From: JAZGGS01 sp963749485
GTDB taxonomy: Bacteria; Bacteroidota; Ignavibacteria; Ignavibacteriales; Ignavibacteriaceae
Direction: 5' to 3'
Assembly (NCBI GenBank): GCA_963749485.1
Contig: CAVVMV010000026.1
Span: 1 to 58,296 of the forward strand
DNA: 58,296 bases
The position numbers and the translations under genes are program-made. Of the stretch, positions 1-7,935 are shown one piece after another (position 1 is the first letter of the stretch; every line of letters begins with the position of its first letter). Under the pieces are notes generated by a model, which saw only the letters and a list, made by a program, of their open reading frames with translations, did no database searches and was not told the DNA's origin.

Positions 1-505
1 AAATACCGATATCGTTTTTTATTGCTACTCCAAATCTTTCACCTCCAAAAATCTGCACGTAAGGATTTATATAACCCAGCCCGGGTGAAATTTGATATAC
101 GGAAGGCGGATCCAGGATCTTTTTAAATCTCATTCTTTCTATAACCCTGCTGAATATAGATCCGTAATGAACGGTCTCTTCAAGGTTAATTTTAAATGGA
201 TAAGTTATAATTCTTGCCCTGGTTTCCGGCTTAAGTGCAAGGAAAGGGTAAAGCGATCCTCTAATTGAAATTGTCTGGTTATTATTATCCCTTATATCAA
301 CAATAATTTCTGCTTTTGGATCAGGTGGTTCAATAAATAATTCTTCCTGGATAAGTATAAAGAGACTGTCATCCAAAGGTTCCATCTGGTAGTAAAGTAT
401 TGGTTCATCCTCTTCCTGTGCATTTATATTTGGAGAGTAAAGAACTACAATTGAAATGATTATGCTTAATAGAAGAAGTGCAGTAAAAGATATTTTAGTG
501 TTCAT
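1..505 (-). CDS. Exported protein of unknown function, N-terminal part
   Basis: An open frame reads leftward from the ATG at 503-505 for 168 codons and leaves the window. The first 30 or so residues are a Sec-type signal: MNTK, a long hydrophobic stretch rich in L, I and V, then a likely cut near NINA-QEEDE. The mature part is acidic at first, then carries strand-like segments ending in FGGERFGVAIKND, which would suit a surface or outer-membrane protein. I do not recognise the family. Downstream sequence is missing, so length and function cannot be judged. About 235 bases separate its start from the epimerase gene; that gap is AT-rich and shows nothing clear. Confidence 0.7.
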   Translation of the reverse strand, partial: MNTKISFTALLLLSIIISIVVLYSPNINAQEEDEPILYYQMEPLDDSLFILIQEELFIEPPDPKAEIIVDIRDNNNQTISIRGSLYPFLALKPETRARIITYPFKINLEETVHYGSIFSRVIERMRFKKILDPPSVYQISPGLGYINPYVQIFGGERFGVAIKNDIGI

Positions 506-740
506 TTAGATCCCGGTTTTCTTAAATAGTAGGACGAATAATTCAATTTATTTCTCGACTAATTTAATGTGTAACAATGTTAACTTCAATTTGTGTAGAT
601 GATTTATCAATATTGTAATTTTAAGAATAAAACAAAAAGTATGCCGTTGAAGGTCGCTAATATAAGCTTCTAATTGAACTTATCTAAATTATTATTTCAA
701 ATCAGGTACTTCTGATAGGTAAATTTTGAAGTTTTGCTAC

Positions 741-1151
741 TTATTCTTTTACATTTGTGCAAAGTTCAATAAGCACACCATTAGCAGATTTTGGATGAAG
801 AAAAGCAATATCAAGATCTTCTGCTCCCTTGCGGGTTGTCTCATCAATTAGTTTGATGTTATTCTTTTTCAATTCTTCAAGGGATGAATTTATATCATTT
901 ACTGCAAAAGCGATGTGATGCATTCCTTCACCTTTTTTCTGAATAAACTTTCCAATTGGTCCTTCGGGATCGGTGGATTCCAGTAATTCAATTTTTGTCT
1001 GCCCAACCTGGAAGAATGCTGTTTTTACTTTTTGGTCTTTTACTTCTTCAATCCTGTAACATTTAAGTCCAAGTATATCTTCATAAAACTTAATAGATTC
1101 ATCTAGATTCTTTACAGCTATTCCTATATGTTCAATTTTAGTTAACTCCAT
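741..1151 (-). CDS. mce: Methylmalonyl-CoA epimerase
   Basis: 136 residues of the vicinal-oxygen-chelate (glyoxalase-like) fold, which interconverts (R)- and (S)-methylmalonyl-CoA in the cytoplasm. The N-terminal beta-alpha module begins KIEHIGIAVKNLDESIKFY with the first metal-ligand His. The second module contains GEGMHHIAFAVNDI with further His ligands, and the C-terminal LIELC supplies the usual acidic ligand. Length is normal for the family. The start ATG at 1149-1151 follows an AAGGA-like ribosome site. It lies 33 bases after methylmalonyl-CoA mutase on the same strand, so the two are probably co-transcribed and act in successive steps. Confidence 0.93.
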   Translation of the reverse strand: MELTKIEHIGIAVKNLDESIKFYEDILGLKCYRIEEVKDQKVKTAFFQVGQTKIELLESTDPEGPIGKFIQKKGEGMHHIAFAVNDINSSLEELKKNNIKLIDETTRKGAEDLDIAFLHPKSANGVLIELCTNVKE

Positions 1152-1184
1152 CTGGAATCCTTTATATAAAATTAATTATAAAAA

Positions 1185-2858
1185 TTATATTATTACCTGT
1201 TCCTTATATTCCCCGAATACTTCTCTTAATACATTACATATTTCACCAATACTTGCATACGCTTTTACCGAGTTAAGAATAAACGGGAGAAGATTATCAT
1301 CACCTTCAGCTGCACTTTTCAACGCGGATAATGATTTATTTACTGCTTCATTATTTCTCTCCGATTTTATTTTACTTAGAATATCAACCTGTTCTTTCTG
1401 AACATTCATATCGATCTTTAAAAGATTTTCCGGCTGCGATTCTTCAACCTGGTATTTATTTACACCAACTATAATCCGTTCATTTGCTTCAATCTCTAAT
1501 TCACATTTATATGCAGCTTTTTGAATTTCAGTTTGAACAAAACCGGAATTTATTGCTTCGATCATCCCGCCAAGGTCATCAATTTTTGTTATGTAGTTCA
1601 TTGCTTCATCTTCAACCCGGTCGGTCATAGATTCAATAAAATATGAACCTGCAAGGGGATCGGCAGTGTTTGTTACGCCGCTCTCCTCAGCTACAATTTG
1701 CTGTGTGCGCAATGCAATCCTAACCGAATCTTCGGCAGGAAGAGCCAACGCTTCATCCCTTGAATTAGTATGTAAGCTTTGCGTTCCACCAAGCACAGCG
1801 GCTAAAGTTTGAATTGTAACACGTGCGATATTGTTATCAACTTGCTGTGCAGTTAACGTTGATCCTGCAGTTTGTGTATGAAACCTGAGCATCATTGAAT
1901 TCGGATCTTTTGCTTTAAATCTTTCTTTCATAATCTTTGCCCAGAGCCGTCTTGCTGCACGGTATTTTGCCACTTCTTCAAGCAAATCATTATGAGCATT
2001 GAAAAAGAAAGATAACCGCTTTGCAAATTGATCAACATCTAATCCTGCTTTTAATGCTGCTTCAACATAAGCAATTCCGTTAGCTATTGTAAATCCAACT
2101 TCCTGAGCTGCAGTAGAACCTGCTTCACGAATGTGGTAACCTGAAATTGAAATTGTATTCCAGCGCGGAACTTCCTTTGTACAAAATTCAAAAATATTTG
2201 TAACCAATCTCATTGATGGCTTTGGTGGAAAAATGTAAGTACCGCGGGCGATATATTCTTTTAAAATATCGTTTTGTATTGTACCGCTGATTTTGTCTTT
2301 TGATACTCCCTGTTTTTCAGCAACGGCGATATACATTGCCAGCAGAACAGATGCCGGAGCGTTTATAGTCATTGATGTTGATACTTTATCAAGTGGAATT
2401 TGATCGAAAAGAACTTCCATATCTGCAAGAGTATCAATGGCAACGCCAACCTTACCAACTTCACCATGAGCCATTGGGTCATCACTATCATATCCTATTT
2501 GAGTTGGAAGATCGAAGGCGACTGATAAACCGGATTGTCCCTGCTCAAGCAAATACCTGTAACGATTATTTGATTCTTTTGCAGTTCCAAAACCTGCATA
2601 CTGCCTCATTGTCCAGAATCGTCCCCTGTACATTGAAGGTCTTATTCCGCGTGTAAAAGGGTAGGAACCTGGAAACCCGATTTGCTCATAATATTCTTTA
2701 TCTGCTTTTTTCGGATGATAAAGTTCCTCGACCGGTGAAAATGATACGGTTGTAAATTCTTTTTTTCGTTCAGGATTTTTTTCTATAAACTTGTTGTAAA
2801 CAGTCTCTTTCCATTTTTTTAATTCAGCGCTTTCTTCACCTGAATTTAGCTTTTTCAA
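1185..2858 (-). CDS. Methylmalonyl-CoA mutase, large (catalytic) subunit without B12 domain
   Basis: 557 residues matching the substrate-binding TIM barrel of acyl-CoA mutases. Visible motifs are RPSMYRGRFWTMRQYAGFG near residue 75, SVAFDLPTQIGYDSDDP near 112, and RFHTQTAGSTLTAQQ near 327 (active-site region). The protein ends without the C-terminal cobalamin-binding DxHxxG domain, so this is the split form whose small B12-binding subunit must be encoded elsewhere. It converts (R)-methylmalonyl-CoA to succinyl-CoA. A TTG start at 2856-2858 is chosen because GGAG lies six bases upstream. The epimerase gene follows directly. The exact substrate (methylmalonyl-CoA rather than another branched acyl-CoA) is inferred from that neighbour. 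Confidence 0.92.
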   Translation of the reverse strand: MKKLNSGEESAELKKWKETVYNKFIEKNPERKKEFTTVSFSPVEELYHPKKADKEYYEQIGFPGSYPFTRGIRPSMYRGRFWTMRQYAGFGTAKESNNRYRYLLEQGQSGLSVAFDLPTQIGYDSDDPMAHGEVGKVGVAIDTLADMEVLFDQIPLDKVSTSMTINAPASVLLAMYIAVAEKQGVSKDKISGTIQNDILKEYIARGTYIFPPKPSMRLVTNIFEFCTKEVPRWNTISISGYHIREAGSTAAQEVGFTIANGIAYVEAALKAGLDVDQFAKRLSFFFNAHNDLLEEVAKYRAARRLWAKIMKERFKAKDPNSMMLRFHTQTAGSTLTAQQVDNNIARVTIQTLAAVLGGTQSLHTNSRDEALALPAEDSVRIALRTQQIVAEESGVTNTADPLAGSYFIESMTDRVEDEAMNYITKIDDLGGMIEAINSGFVQTEIQKAAYKCELEIEANERIIVGVNKYQVEESQPENLLKIDMNVQKEQVDILSKIKSERNNEAVNKSLSALKSAAEGDDNLLPFILNSVKAYASIGEICNVLREVFGEYKEQVII

Positions 2859-3356
2859 AATTTACTCCTATTAATGATTAACCAGGCAAGTAACATTTTT
2901 ATTTATTATGATAAATTTACTTCCGCATTGTTTCTTTAGCAACTCTAAATCTGTTAGCGGTAATTATAGAAAGACCAATAATTATTGTGAAAATTCGTTG
3001 AAATCAAAACAGAGAAAATATGATGCAATTTCAAGGATAATTAAGTGTTAAAAACTTATAGTTCAATTGGTTACAAAGAACCCTTTAAGAATAATTTACC
3101 TAAAACTGGTTTGCTTTAGAGTAAATAACAGATTCTTGCAAAATGAAGACTGATTATCTATATTTACACGCTTAAAATCGAATATTTTAGAAATAAGTGA
3201 ATTCCTGCTGTAAAAAGTGGAATTACGACTGGTTCTTATAGAGATTGAAGAAGATTTAATGTTGCCGGGGTGTCCATCTTCGTTGAATAAATTCAACTAC
3301 GCTGGATAAAGCGGAAACAGCAAGTTCTTAAAAAGTTTGATAGAGTACTAAATGTT
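2859..3356. other. Intergenic region ahead of tRNA-Leu with a 15-bp copy of the tRNA 5' end
   Basis: About 500 AT-rich bases with no convincing gene. AATGTTGCCGGGGTG at 3258-3272 recurs at 3351-3365, where it is the upstream flank plus first nine bases of tRNA-Leu. Just after the first copy is a small palindrome (GTTGAAT/ATTCAAC, about 3281-3296). Otherwise I see nothing. Confidence 0.5.
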
Positions 3357-3442
3357 GCCGGGGTGGCGGAATTGGTAGACGCACTGGACTTAAAATCCAG
3401 TGGGAATTAGTTCCCGTGCCGGTTCGAGTCCGGCCCTCGGTA
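3357..3442 (+). tRNA. tRNA-Leu (anticodon UAA)
   Basis: Class II tRNA of 86 nt. The acceptor strands are GCCGGGG and CCTCGGT with discriminator A at 3442. The anticodon stem-loop ACTTAAAATC gives anticodon TAA. The long variable arm is GGGAATTAGTTCCC, and the T arm is GCCGG-TTCGAGT-CCGGC. CCA is not encoded. Confidence 0.95.
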
Positions 3443-3469
3443 CTGACATTTGTATTGTTTGATTTTTTA

Positions 3470-3548
3470 GGGAACTCGTTCCCGTGCCGGCCCGCCCTAG
3501 GCGGGTAAATTCGAGCCTGACTGCCGAAGGCAGTTCCGGCCCTCGGTA
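3470..3548 (+). repeat. Partial tRNA-Leu 3'-half copy split by two 19-nt hairpin inserts
   Basis: Starting 28 bases after intact tRNA-Leu, the sequence repeats its 3' half from the variable arm to the acceptor end (GGGAACTCGTTCCCGTGCCGG ... TTCGAG ... TCCGGCCCTCGGTA pieces). It is interrupted by a 19-nt insert at 3491-3509 (CCCGCC-CTA-GGCGGG plus TAAA) and a 19-nt insert at 3516-3534 (CCTG plus ACTGCC-GAA-GGCAGT). Removing both restores a near-perfect tRNA-Leu 3' half. The variable arm differs from the intact gene (AACTCG versus AATTAG), so it may derive from another tRNA-Leu. No 5' half is attached, so it cannot be a functional tRNA. Confidence 0.85.
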
Positions 3549-3643
3549 CAAAAAAGAATGTAAATGTACAATCTAGAATGGTTTAATCTAATTGTAAATT
3601 GTCTTTATTTTAATTATACAATTGTCAATTGTCAATTATAAAA

Positions 3644-3717
3644 GGGCTCTTAGCTCAGTTGGTTAGAGCGTCTGCTTGACGTGCAGAAGGCCAGAGGTTC
3701 GAATCCTCTAGAGCCCA
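3644..3717 (+). tRNA. tRNA-Val (anticodon GAC)
   Basis: 74-nt cloverleaf. The acceptor strands GGGCTCT and AGAGCCC are followed by discriminator A. The D arm includes AGCTCAGTTGGTTAGAGC. The anticodon loop TTGACGT gives GAC, and the T arm is AGAGG-TTCGAAT-CCTCT. CCA is not encoded. Confidence 0.94.
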
Positions 3718-3741
3718 CTCTGTTTTACGGCAGGAAAGACT

Positions 3742-3766
3742 ATCGGATTTGATCCGATTTTTTTGT
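3742..3766 (+). terminator. Rho-independent terminator after tRNA-Val
   Basis: Perfect stem ATCGGAT / ATCCGAT with a TTG loop, followed by a run of eight T. It lies between tRNA-Val and thrS, so it probably ends the tRNA transcript; a role as a thrS attenuator is possible but not shown. Confidence 0.75.
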
Positions 3767-3777
3767 GTTATAAAATT

Positions 3778-5712
3778 ATGAATAAAATTAAAATTACATT
3801 CCCGGATGGGAACATAAAGGAATTTGATAGCGGAATTACCCCGTACAGTATAGCCGAATCTATTTCAGGCAGACTGGCAAAGGAAGCTTTAGCAGCAAAA
3901 GTTAATGGTTCTATCTATGATCTTTACAGACCGATAACTGATGATGCAACCATACAGTTTTTAACTTTTAATGAAGATGAAGGGAAAGAAGTTTACTGGC
4001 ATTCAACTTCGCATTTAATGGCTCATGCCGTTCAGACGATTTACCCGGAAGCTAAGTTTGGTGTTGGTCCTGCAATAGATGCAGGATTTTATTACGATAT
4101 AGATATTAATTCAACTCTGCACGATGAAGATCTGAAAAAGATTGAAGATAAGATGATTGAACTCTCTAAGGAAAACAAATCGTTTGTTAGAGAAGAGTTA
4201 TCTAAAGAATCTGCTATTTCATTCTTCAAAGAAAAAGGAGATCAGTATAAACTTGAACTCCTTTCTGAGATGAATGAAAATGATGAAGTAATCAGCATTT
4301 ATAATGAAGGCAATTTTACAGATCTTTGCCGCGGACCGCATCTTCCTGCAAGCGGTAAAATTAAATATATAAAGCTGTTAAACATTTCCGGTTCCTACTG
4401 GCGCGGTGATGAGAAGAATAAACAGCTCCAGAGAATTTATGGTATTTCTTTCCCTAAAAAGAAAATGCTTGATGATCATCTCTACATGCTTGAAGAAGCA
4501 AAAAAAAGAGATCATCGTAAACTTGGTAAGCAGCTGGATCTTTTTAGCATTCACGAAGAAGCTGGTGCAGGACTTATTTACTGGCATCCTAAAGGTGCAA
4601 GAGTTCGTTTGGAAATTGAAGATTACTGGCGCAAAGCCCATATCGATAACGGGTACGAGATTTTATATTCTCCGCATATGGGCAAAAGCTGGTTATGGGA
4701 AACCAGTGGTCACCTCGATTTTTATAAAGAGGGAATGTTTTCAAAGATGGATGTAGATGAGCAGGATTATTTTATTAAACCGATGAATTGTCCTTTTCAT
4801 ATTCTTATGTATAAATCTCATCTACGTTCTTACCGCGAACTTCCAATGCGCTGGGCTGAGCTGGGCACTGTGTACAGGTATGAAAAAAGCGGTGTGCTTC
4901 ACGGATTGCTTAGAGTCAGGGGATTTACACAGGATGATGCACATATCTTTTGTACGCACGAGCAGGTAGAAGATGAAATTGTTGAAGTAATCAGGTTTGC
5001 CCGTGAAATGTGGAAAGCTTTTGGTTTCGAAAAACTGGATTTTTATCTCTCAACAAAACCGGAAAAAGCAGTCGGTGAAGATGAACTGTGGATCAAAGCC
5101 ACTGAATCATTAAGAAATGCGCTCGTGAGAGAGAATATTGATTACACTGTTGATGAAGGCGAAGGTGTTTTCTACGGACCAAAGATAGATATTAAAATAA
5201 AGGATGCTCTTAACCGCGAATGGCAAATGAGTACTGTGCAATTCGATTTTAATTTGCCTGAACGATTCGATATGAGTTACATTGGCGAAGATGGAAAAGA
5301 ACATCGCCCCTTTATGGTGCACCGTGCGTTGCTTGGTTCTATAGAAAGATTTTTTGGAGTGCTTATTGAACATTTTGCCGGAGCATTCCCCGTTTGGCTT
5401 GCTCCCGTACAGGTTGCAGTAATTCCTGTTTCAGAACATTATATTGATTATGCAAAGAAAGTTGCTGATGAATTAAAGCAACATAACATCAGGGTTGAAA
5501 CTGACGTTAGAAATGAAAAGATAGGTTATAAAATTCGTGATTGGGAAACCAACAAAGTTCCTTACATGCTTATTCTTGGTGAGAAGGAACAAACAGCCGG
5601 AAACATCTCAATTCGTAAGCATAAAAAAGGTGATCAGGGTTCTTTTGCTTTATCAGATTTTATTGATAATATTACAAATGAAATTAAAAACAAAGATTTT
5701 ACAACAAATTAG
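3778..5712 (+). CDS. thrS: Threonyl-tRNA synthetase
   Basis: About 644 residues with the full class II ThrRS layout. There is an N-terminal TGS domain (KITFPDGNIKEFD), then an editing domain with HSTSHLMAHAV. The catalytic core holds motif 2 near RVRGFTQDDAHIF and motif 3 at HRALLGSIERFFGVLIEH, and a C-terminal anticodon-binding domain starts near VAVIPVSEHY. It charges tRNA-Thr in the cytoplasm. The frame opens at a TTG at 3763, but the ATG at 3778 starts directly at the TGS domain and is preferred. The stop lies 11 bases before the infC start, giving the classic thrS-infC-rpmI-rplT operon. Confidence 0.95.
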   Translation: MNKIKITFPDGNIKEFDSGITPYSIAESISGRLAKEALAAKVNGSIYDLYRPITDDATIQFLTFNEDEGKEVYWHSTSHLMAHAVQTIYPEAKFGVGPAIDAGFYYDIDINSTLHDEDLKKIEDKMIELSKENKSFVREELSKESAISFFKEKGDQYKLELLSEMNENDEVISIYNEGNFTDLCRGPHLPASGKIKYIKLLNISGSYWRGDEKNKQLQRIYGISFPKKKMLDDHLYMLEEAKKRDHRKLGKQLDLFSIHEEAGAGLIYWHPKGARVRLEIEDYWRKAHIDNGYEILYSPHMGKSWLWETSGHLDFYKEGMFSKMDVDEQDYFIKPMNCPFHILMYKSHLRSYRELPMRWAELGTVYRYEKSGVLHGLLRVRGFTQDDAHIFCTHEQVEDEIVEVIRFAREMWKAFGFEKLDFYLSTKPEKAVGEDELWIKATESLRNALVRENIDYTVDEGEGVFYGPKIDIKIKDALNREWQMSTVQFDFNLPERFDMSYIGEDGKEHRPFMVHRALLGSIERFFGVLIEHFAGAFPVWLAPVQVAVIPVSEHYIDYAKKVADELKQHNIRVETDVRNEKIGYKIRDWETNKVPYMLILGEKEQTAGNISIRKHKKGDQGSFALSDFIDNITNEIKNKDFTTN

Positions 5713-5723
5713 AGAGGTATTTC

Positions 5724-6258
5724 ATCGCTCAAAAAGACAAGACTAGAATTAACGAAGATATTGTGTCTCCGAAAGTAAGGGTGATTGATTTAGATGGAAA
5801 ACAATTAGGTGTATTTTTAATTGAAGATGCGTTAAGATTAGCAAGCGAAAAGGATAGTGATCTTGTGGAAATTGCCCCACAAGCAAAACCACCGGTTTGT
5901 AAAGTAATTGATTATGGAAAATTCAGATATGAACAACAAAAAAGAGATAAACTGCAGAAAAAAAATCAGACAGTTTCAATATTAAAGGAGATCAGGTTTC
6001 ATCCTAATACTGATGTTCACGATTTTGAGTTTAAAACAAAACATGCTATAAATTTTTTAGAAGACGGTAATAAAGTAAAAGCAACGGTTCAGTTTAAAGG
6101 CAGGGAAATGGCTTATAAAGAACTAGGTGAAGATTTATTAAATAGATTTATTGAAAAAACTGAAGAATACTCCAAAGGTGGAAGTCCCAATTAAAATGGA
6201 AGGTAGAAACATGAGCGTTATTATTGTTCCAATTGCAAAGAAGAAAAAAAGTAAATAA
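5724..6258 (+). CDS. infC: Translation initiation factor IF-3 (ATC start, one frameshift)
   Basis: Binds the 30S subunit and controls start-codon choice. Reading from ATC at 5724 gives IAQKDKTRINEDI, then VSPKVRVIDLDGKQLGVF, the normal IF-3 N-domain; the linker region is rich in K, Q and R. ATC is chosen because GAGAGG lies six bases upstream and no standard start codon yields the conserved N-terminus. Non-standard AUU/AUC starts are the known basis of IF-3 autoregulation. The frame stops at 6194, but a one-base shift near 6175 restores the conserved C-terminus (VEVPIKMEGRNMSVIIVPIA) to the TAA at 6256. I treat the shift as a sequence error. Confidence 0.9.
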
Positions 6259-6275
6259 ATAAATAGGAAATAGTT

Positions 6276-6467
6276 ATGCCGAAAATGAAAAGCAACAGAG
6301 GTGCTGCTAAAACATTTAAGAAAACAGCATCTGGTAAATTAAAAAGGATGAAGGCGTATAAACTTCATATATTAACATCCAAATCCACAAAGAGAAAAAG
6401 AAATCTCAGGCACGCAACACTGGTTTCAAAATCAGAACAGAAACGTGTAGCTATAATGGTTCAATAA
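6276..6467 (+). CDS. rpmI: Ribosomal protein L35
   Basis: 63 residues, start MPKMKSNRGAAKTFKKTASG, very basic, with the typical HILTSKSTKRKRNLR core. It is a component of the 50S subunit. Length is about normal for the family. It lies 17 bases after infC and just before rplT, the standard order. No defects are visible. Confidence 0.94.
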   Translation: MPKMKSNRGAAKTFKKTASGKLKRMKAYKLHILTSKSTKRKRNLRHATLVSKSEQKRVAIMVQ

Positions 6468-6485
6468 TGAATAAGGATAATTAAA

Positions 6486-6834
6486 ATGCCAAAAACGAGT
6501 AATAATGTAGCTTCTAGAAAAAGAAGAAAGAAAATTCTAAAGCAAACTAAAGGTTACTGGGGTGCACAGGGGCAATGTTTATACTATTGCCAAAGGTGCG
6601 CTGGAAAAAGGATTGGTTCATGCTTACCGTGATAGGAAACTGAAGAAAAGAACATACAGACAATTATGGATTGTTAGAATTAATGCAGCCGCAAGGTTAA
6701 ACGGAACAACTTATTCTAAATTTATGAATGCCTTAAAAGAAAAAGGTGTTGTTATTAACCGTAAGATACTTGCAAGCATGGCTGTTGAAAATCCTGGTGT
6801 GTTTGCAGAATTAGCTAAGTTTGCTACAAAATAG
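6486..6834 (+). CDS. rplT: Ribosomal protein L20 (one frameshift)
   Basis: A 50S assembly protein. The ATG at 6486 gives MPKTSNNVASRKRRKKILKQ, the conserved basic L20 N-terminus. The frame breaks near 6571, where one extra base in CAGGGGCAATG interrupts the conserved sequence; skipping it gives AQGNVYTIAKGALEKGLVHA and runs cleanly to the stop at 6834 (about 115 residues, normal). Because L20 is essential for assembly, I read the break as a sequence error. A strong terminator follows immediately. Confidence 0.92.
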
Positions 6835-6838
6835 TTTT

Positions 6839-6888
6839 ATACCCTCTTCATTTTCCAGGAATAAATTATTTGAAGAGGGTATTTTTTT
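6839..6888 (+). terminator. Rho-independent terminator after rplT
   Basis: Twelve-base perfect stem (ATACCCTCTTCA / TGAAGAGGGTAT) with a 20-nt loop, followed by seven T. It closes the thrS-infC-rpmI-rplT transcript before pheS. Confidence 0.85.
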
Positions 6889-6908
6889 AAATATTCTGAA
6901 AGTGCGGG

Positions 6909-7922
6909 ATGCTGGCTGAAGAAATAGAAAAAATTAAGACTGGTTTTAATAGCGATGTTGCCGAAGTTACTTCACTTGAGGAACTTGAAAAGATAAGGGT
7001 AAAATATCTCGGCAGGAACGGCTTGGTATCCAATCTTTTCGATCAGCTTAAAACTGTATCAAGCGAACAGAAACCGTTATTGGGTAAAAATCTTAATGAA
7101 CTTCGCAATCAAATTAATGCAGAATTTAACCAGGTAAAAACTTCTCTTGAAAGTAATAAATCATCTTCAACTTCCGAAATTGATTTAACACTTCCGGGCA
7201 AAAACATTCACGTTGGCAGCAGGCACATCTTAACTCAAACTCTTGATGAGATAAAATCAATTTTTAAAGGAATGGGTTTTTCAGTTTACGAAGGACCAGA
7301 ACTTGAATCGGATCATAACAACTTCGAAGCATTGAACTTTCCTCCAGATCATCCTGCAAGGGATATGCAGGATACATTTTTTATAAGTAAAGAATTTCTT
7401 CTGCGAACTCACACGTCTCCTGTGCAGATTAGAGTGATGGAAAACCAGCAGCCACCTGTAAGAGCAATTATGCCGGGCAGGGTTTACAGGAATGAAGCTG
7501 TAAGCGCGCGCAGCTATTGTATGTTCCACCAGGTTGAAGGACTTTACGTTGATACGGATGTTACTTTTGCCGAACTGAAAGGAACGCTTGTTTCTTTCGC
7601 ACAACAGTTTTATTCTGAAGATCTTAAATACAGGTTTCGACCAAGCTTTTTCCCGTTTACAGAACCTAGCGCCGAAATGGATATTACCTGTTTCATCTGT
7701 AAGGGAAAAGGTTGTAAGATTTGTAAAGGTACCGGCTGGCTCGAAATTCTGGGCTGCGGTATGGTTGATCCTAATGTTTTTGATAATGTTAATTACGATT
7801 CTGAAAAATACACGGGTTATGCTTTTGGAATGGGAATAGAAAGAATTGCAATGTTAAAATATGGAATTGATGATATTCGTGTCTTCTTCGAAAATGATTA
7901 CCGTTTTCTTAGTCAGTTTTAA
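6909..7922 (+). CDS. pheS: Phenylalanyl-tRNA synthetase alpha subunit
   Basis: 337 residues, the class II catalytic subunit of the (alpha-beta)2 enzyme that charges tRNA-Phe. It has an N-terminal coiled-coil arm (about 1-90), then the core with GSRHILTQTLDEIKSIF, GPELESDHNNFEALNFP, RTHTSPVQIRVM, motif 2 around GRVYRNEAVSARSYCMFHQ and motif 3 at YAFGMGIERIAMLKYGI. Residues near 255-270 form a CxxC-x4-CxxC cluster (CFICKGKGCKICKG), a Zn-ribbon-like insertion absent from E. coli PheS but seen in other lineages. The stop is 13 bases before the pheT start, so the two are one operon. Confidence 0.95.
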   Translation: MLAEEIEKIKTGFNSDVAEVTSLEELEKIRVKYLGRNGLVSNLFDQLKTVSSEQKPLLGKNLNELRNQINAEFNQVKTSLESNKSSSTSEIDLTLPGKNIHVGSRHILTQTLDEIKSIFKGMGFSVYEGPELESDHNNFEALNFPPDHPARDMQDTFFISKEFLLRTHTSPVQIRVMENQQPPVRAIMPGRVYRNEAVSARSYCMFHQVEGLYVDTDVTFAELKGTLVSFAQQFYSEDLKYRFRPSFFPFTEPSAEMDITCFICKGKGCKICKGTGWLEILGCGMVDPNVFDNVNYDSEKYTGYAFGMGIERIAMLKYGIDDIRVFFENDYRFLSQF

Positions 7923-7935
7923 TGGAGAATGATAG

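Noticed and set aside
2372..2656. 94-residue plus-strand frame inside the methylmalonyl-CoA mutase gene
   Set aside because: It is antisense to a strongly conserved coding region and has no recognisable features.
3096..3296. 66-residue minus-strand frame ahead of tRNA-Leu
   Set aside because: No ribosome site, low-complexity composition, and it covers the tRNA 5'-end repeat and palindrome.
3460..3550. Second functional tRNA-Leu
   Set aside because: Only the 3' half is present, and it is interrupted twice; no acceptor 5' strand or anticodon arm exists.
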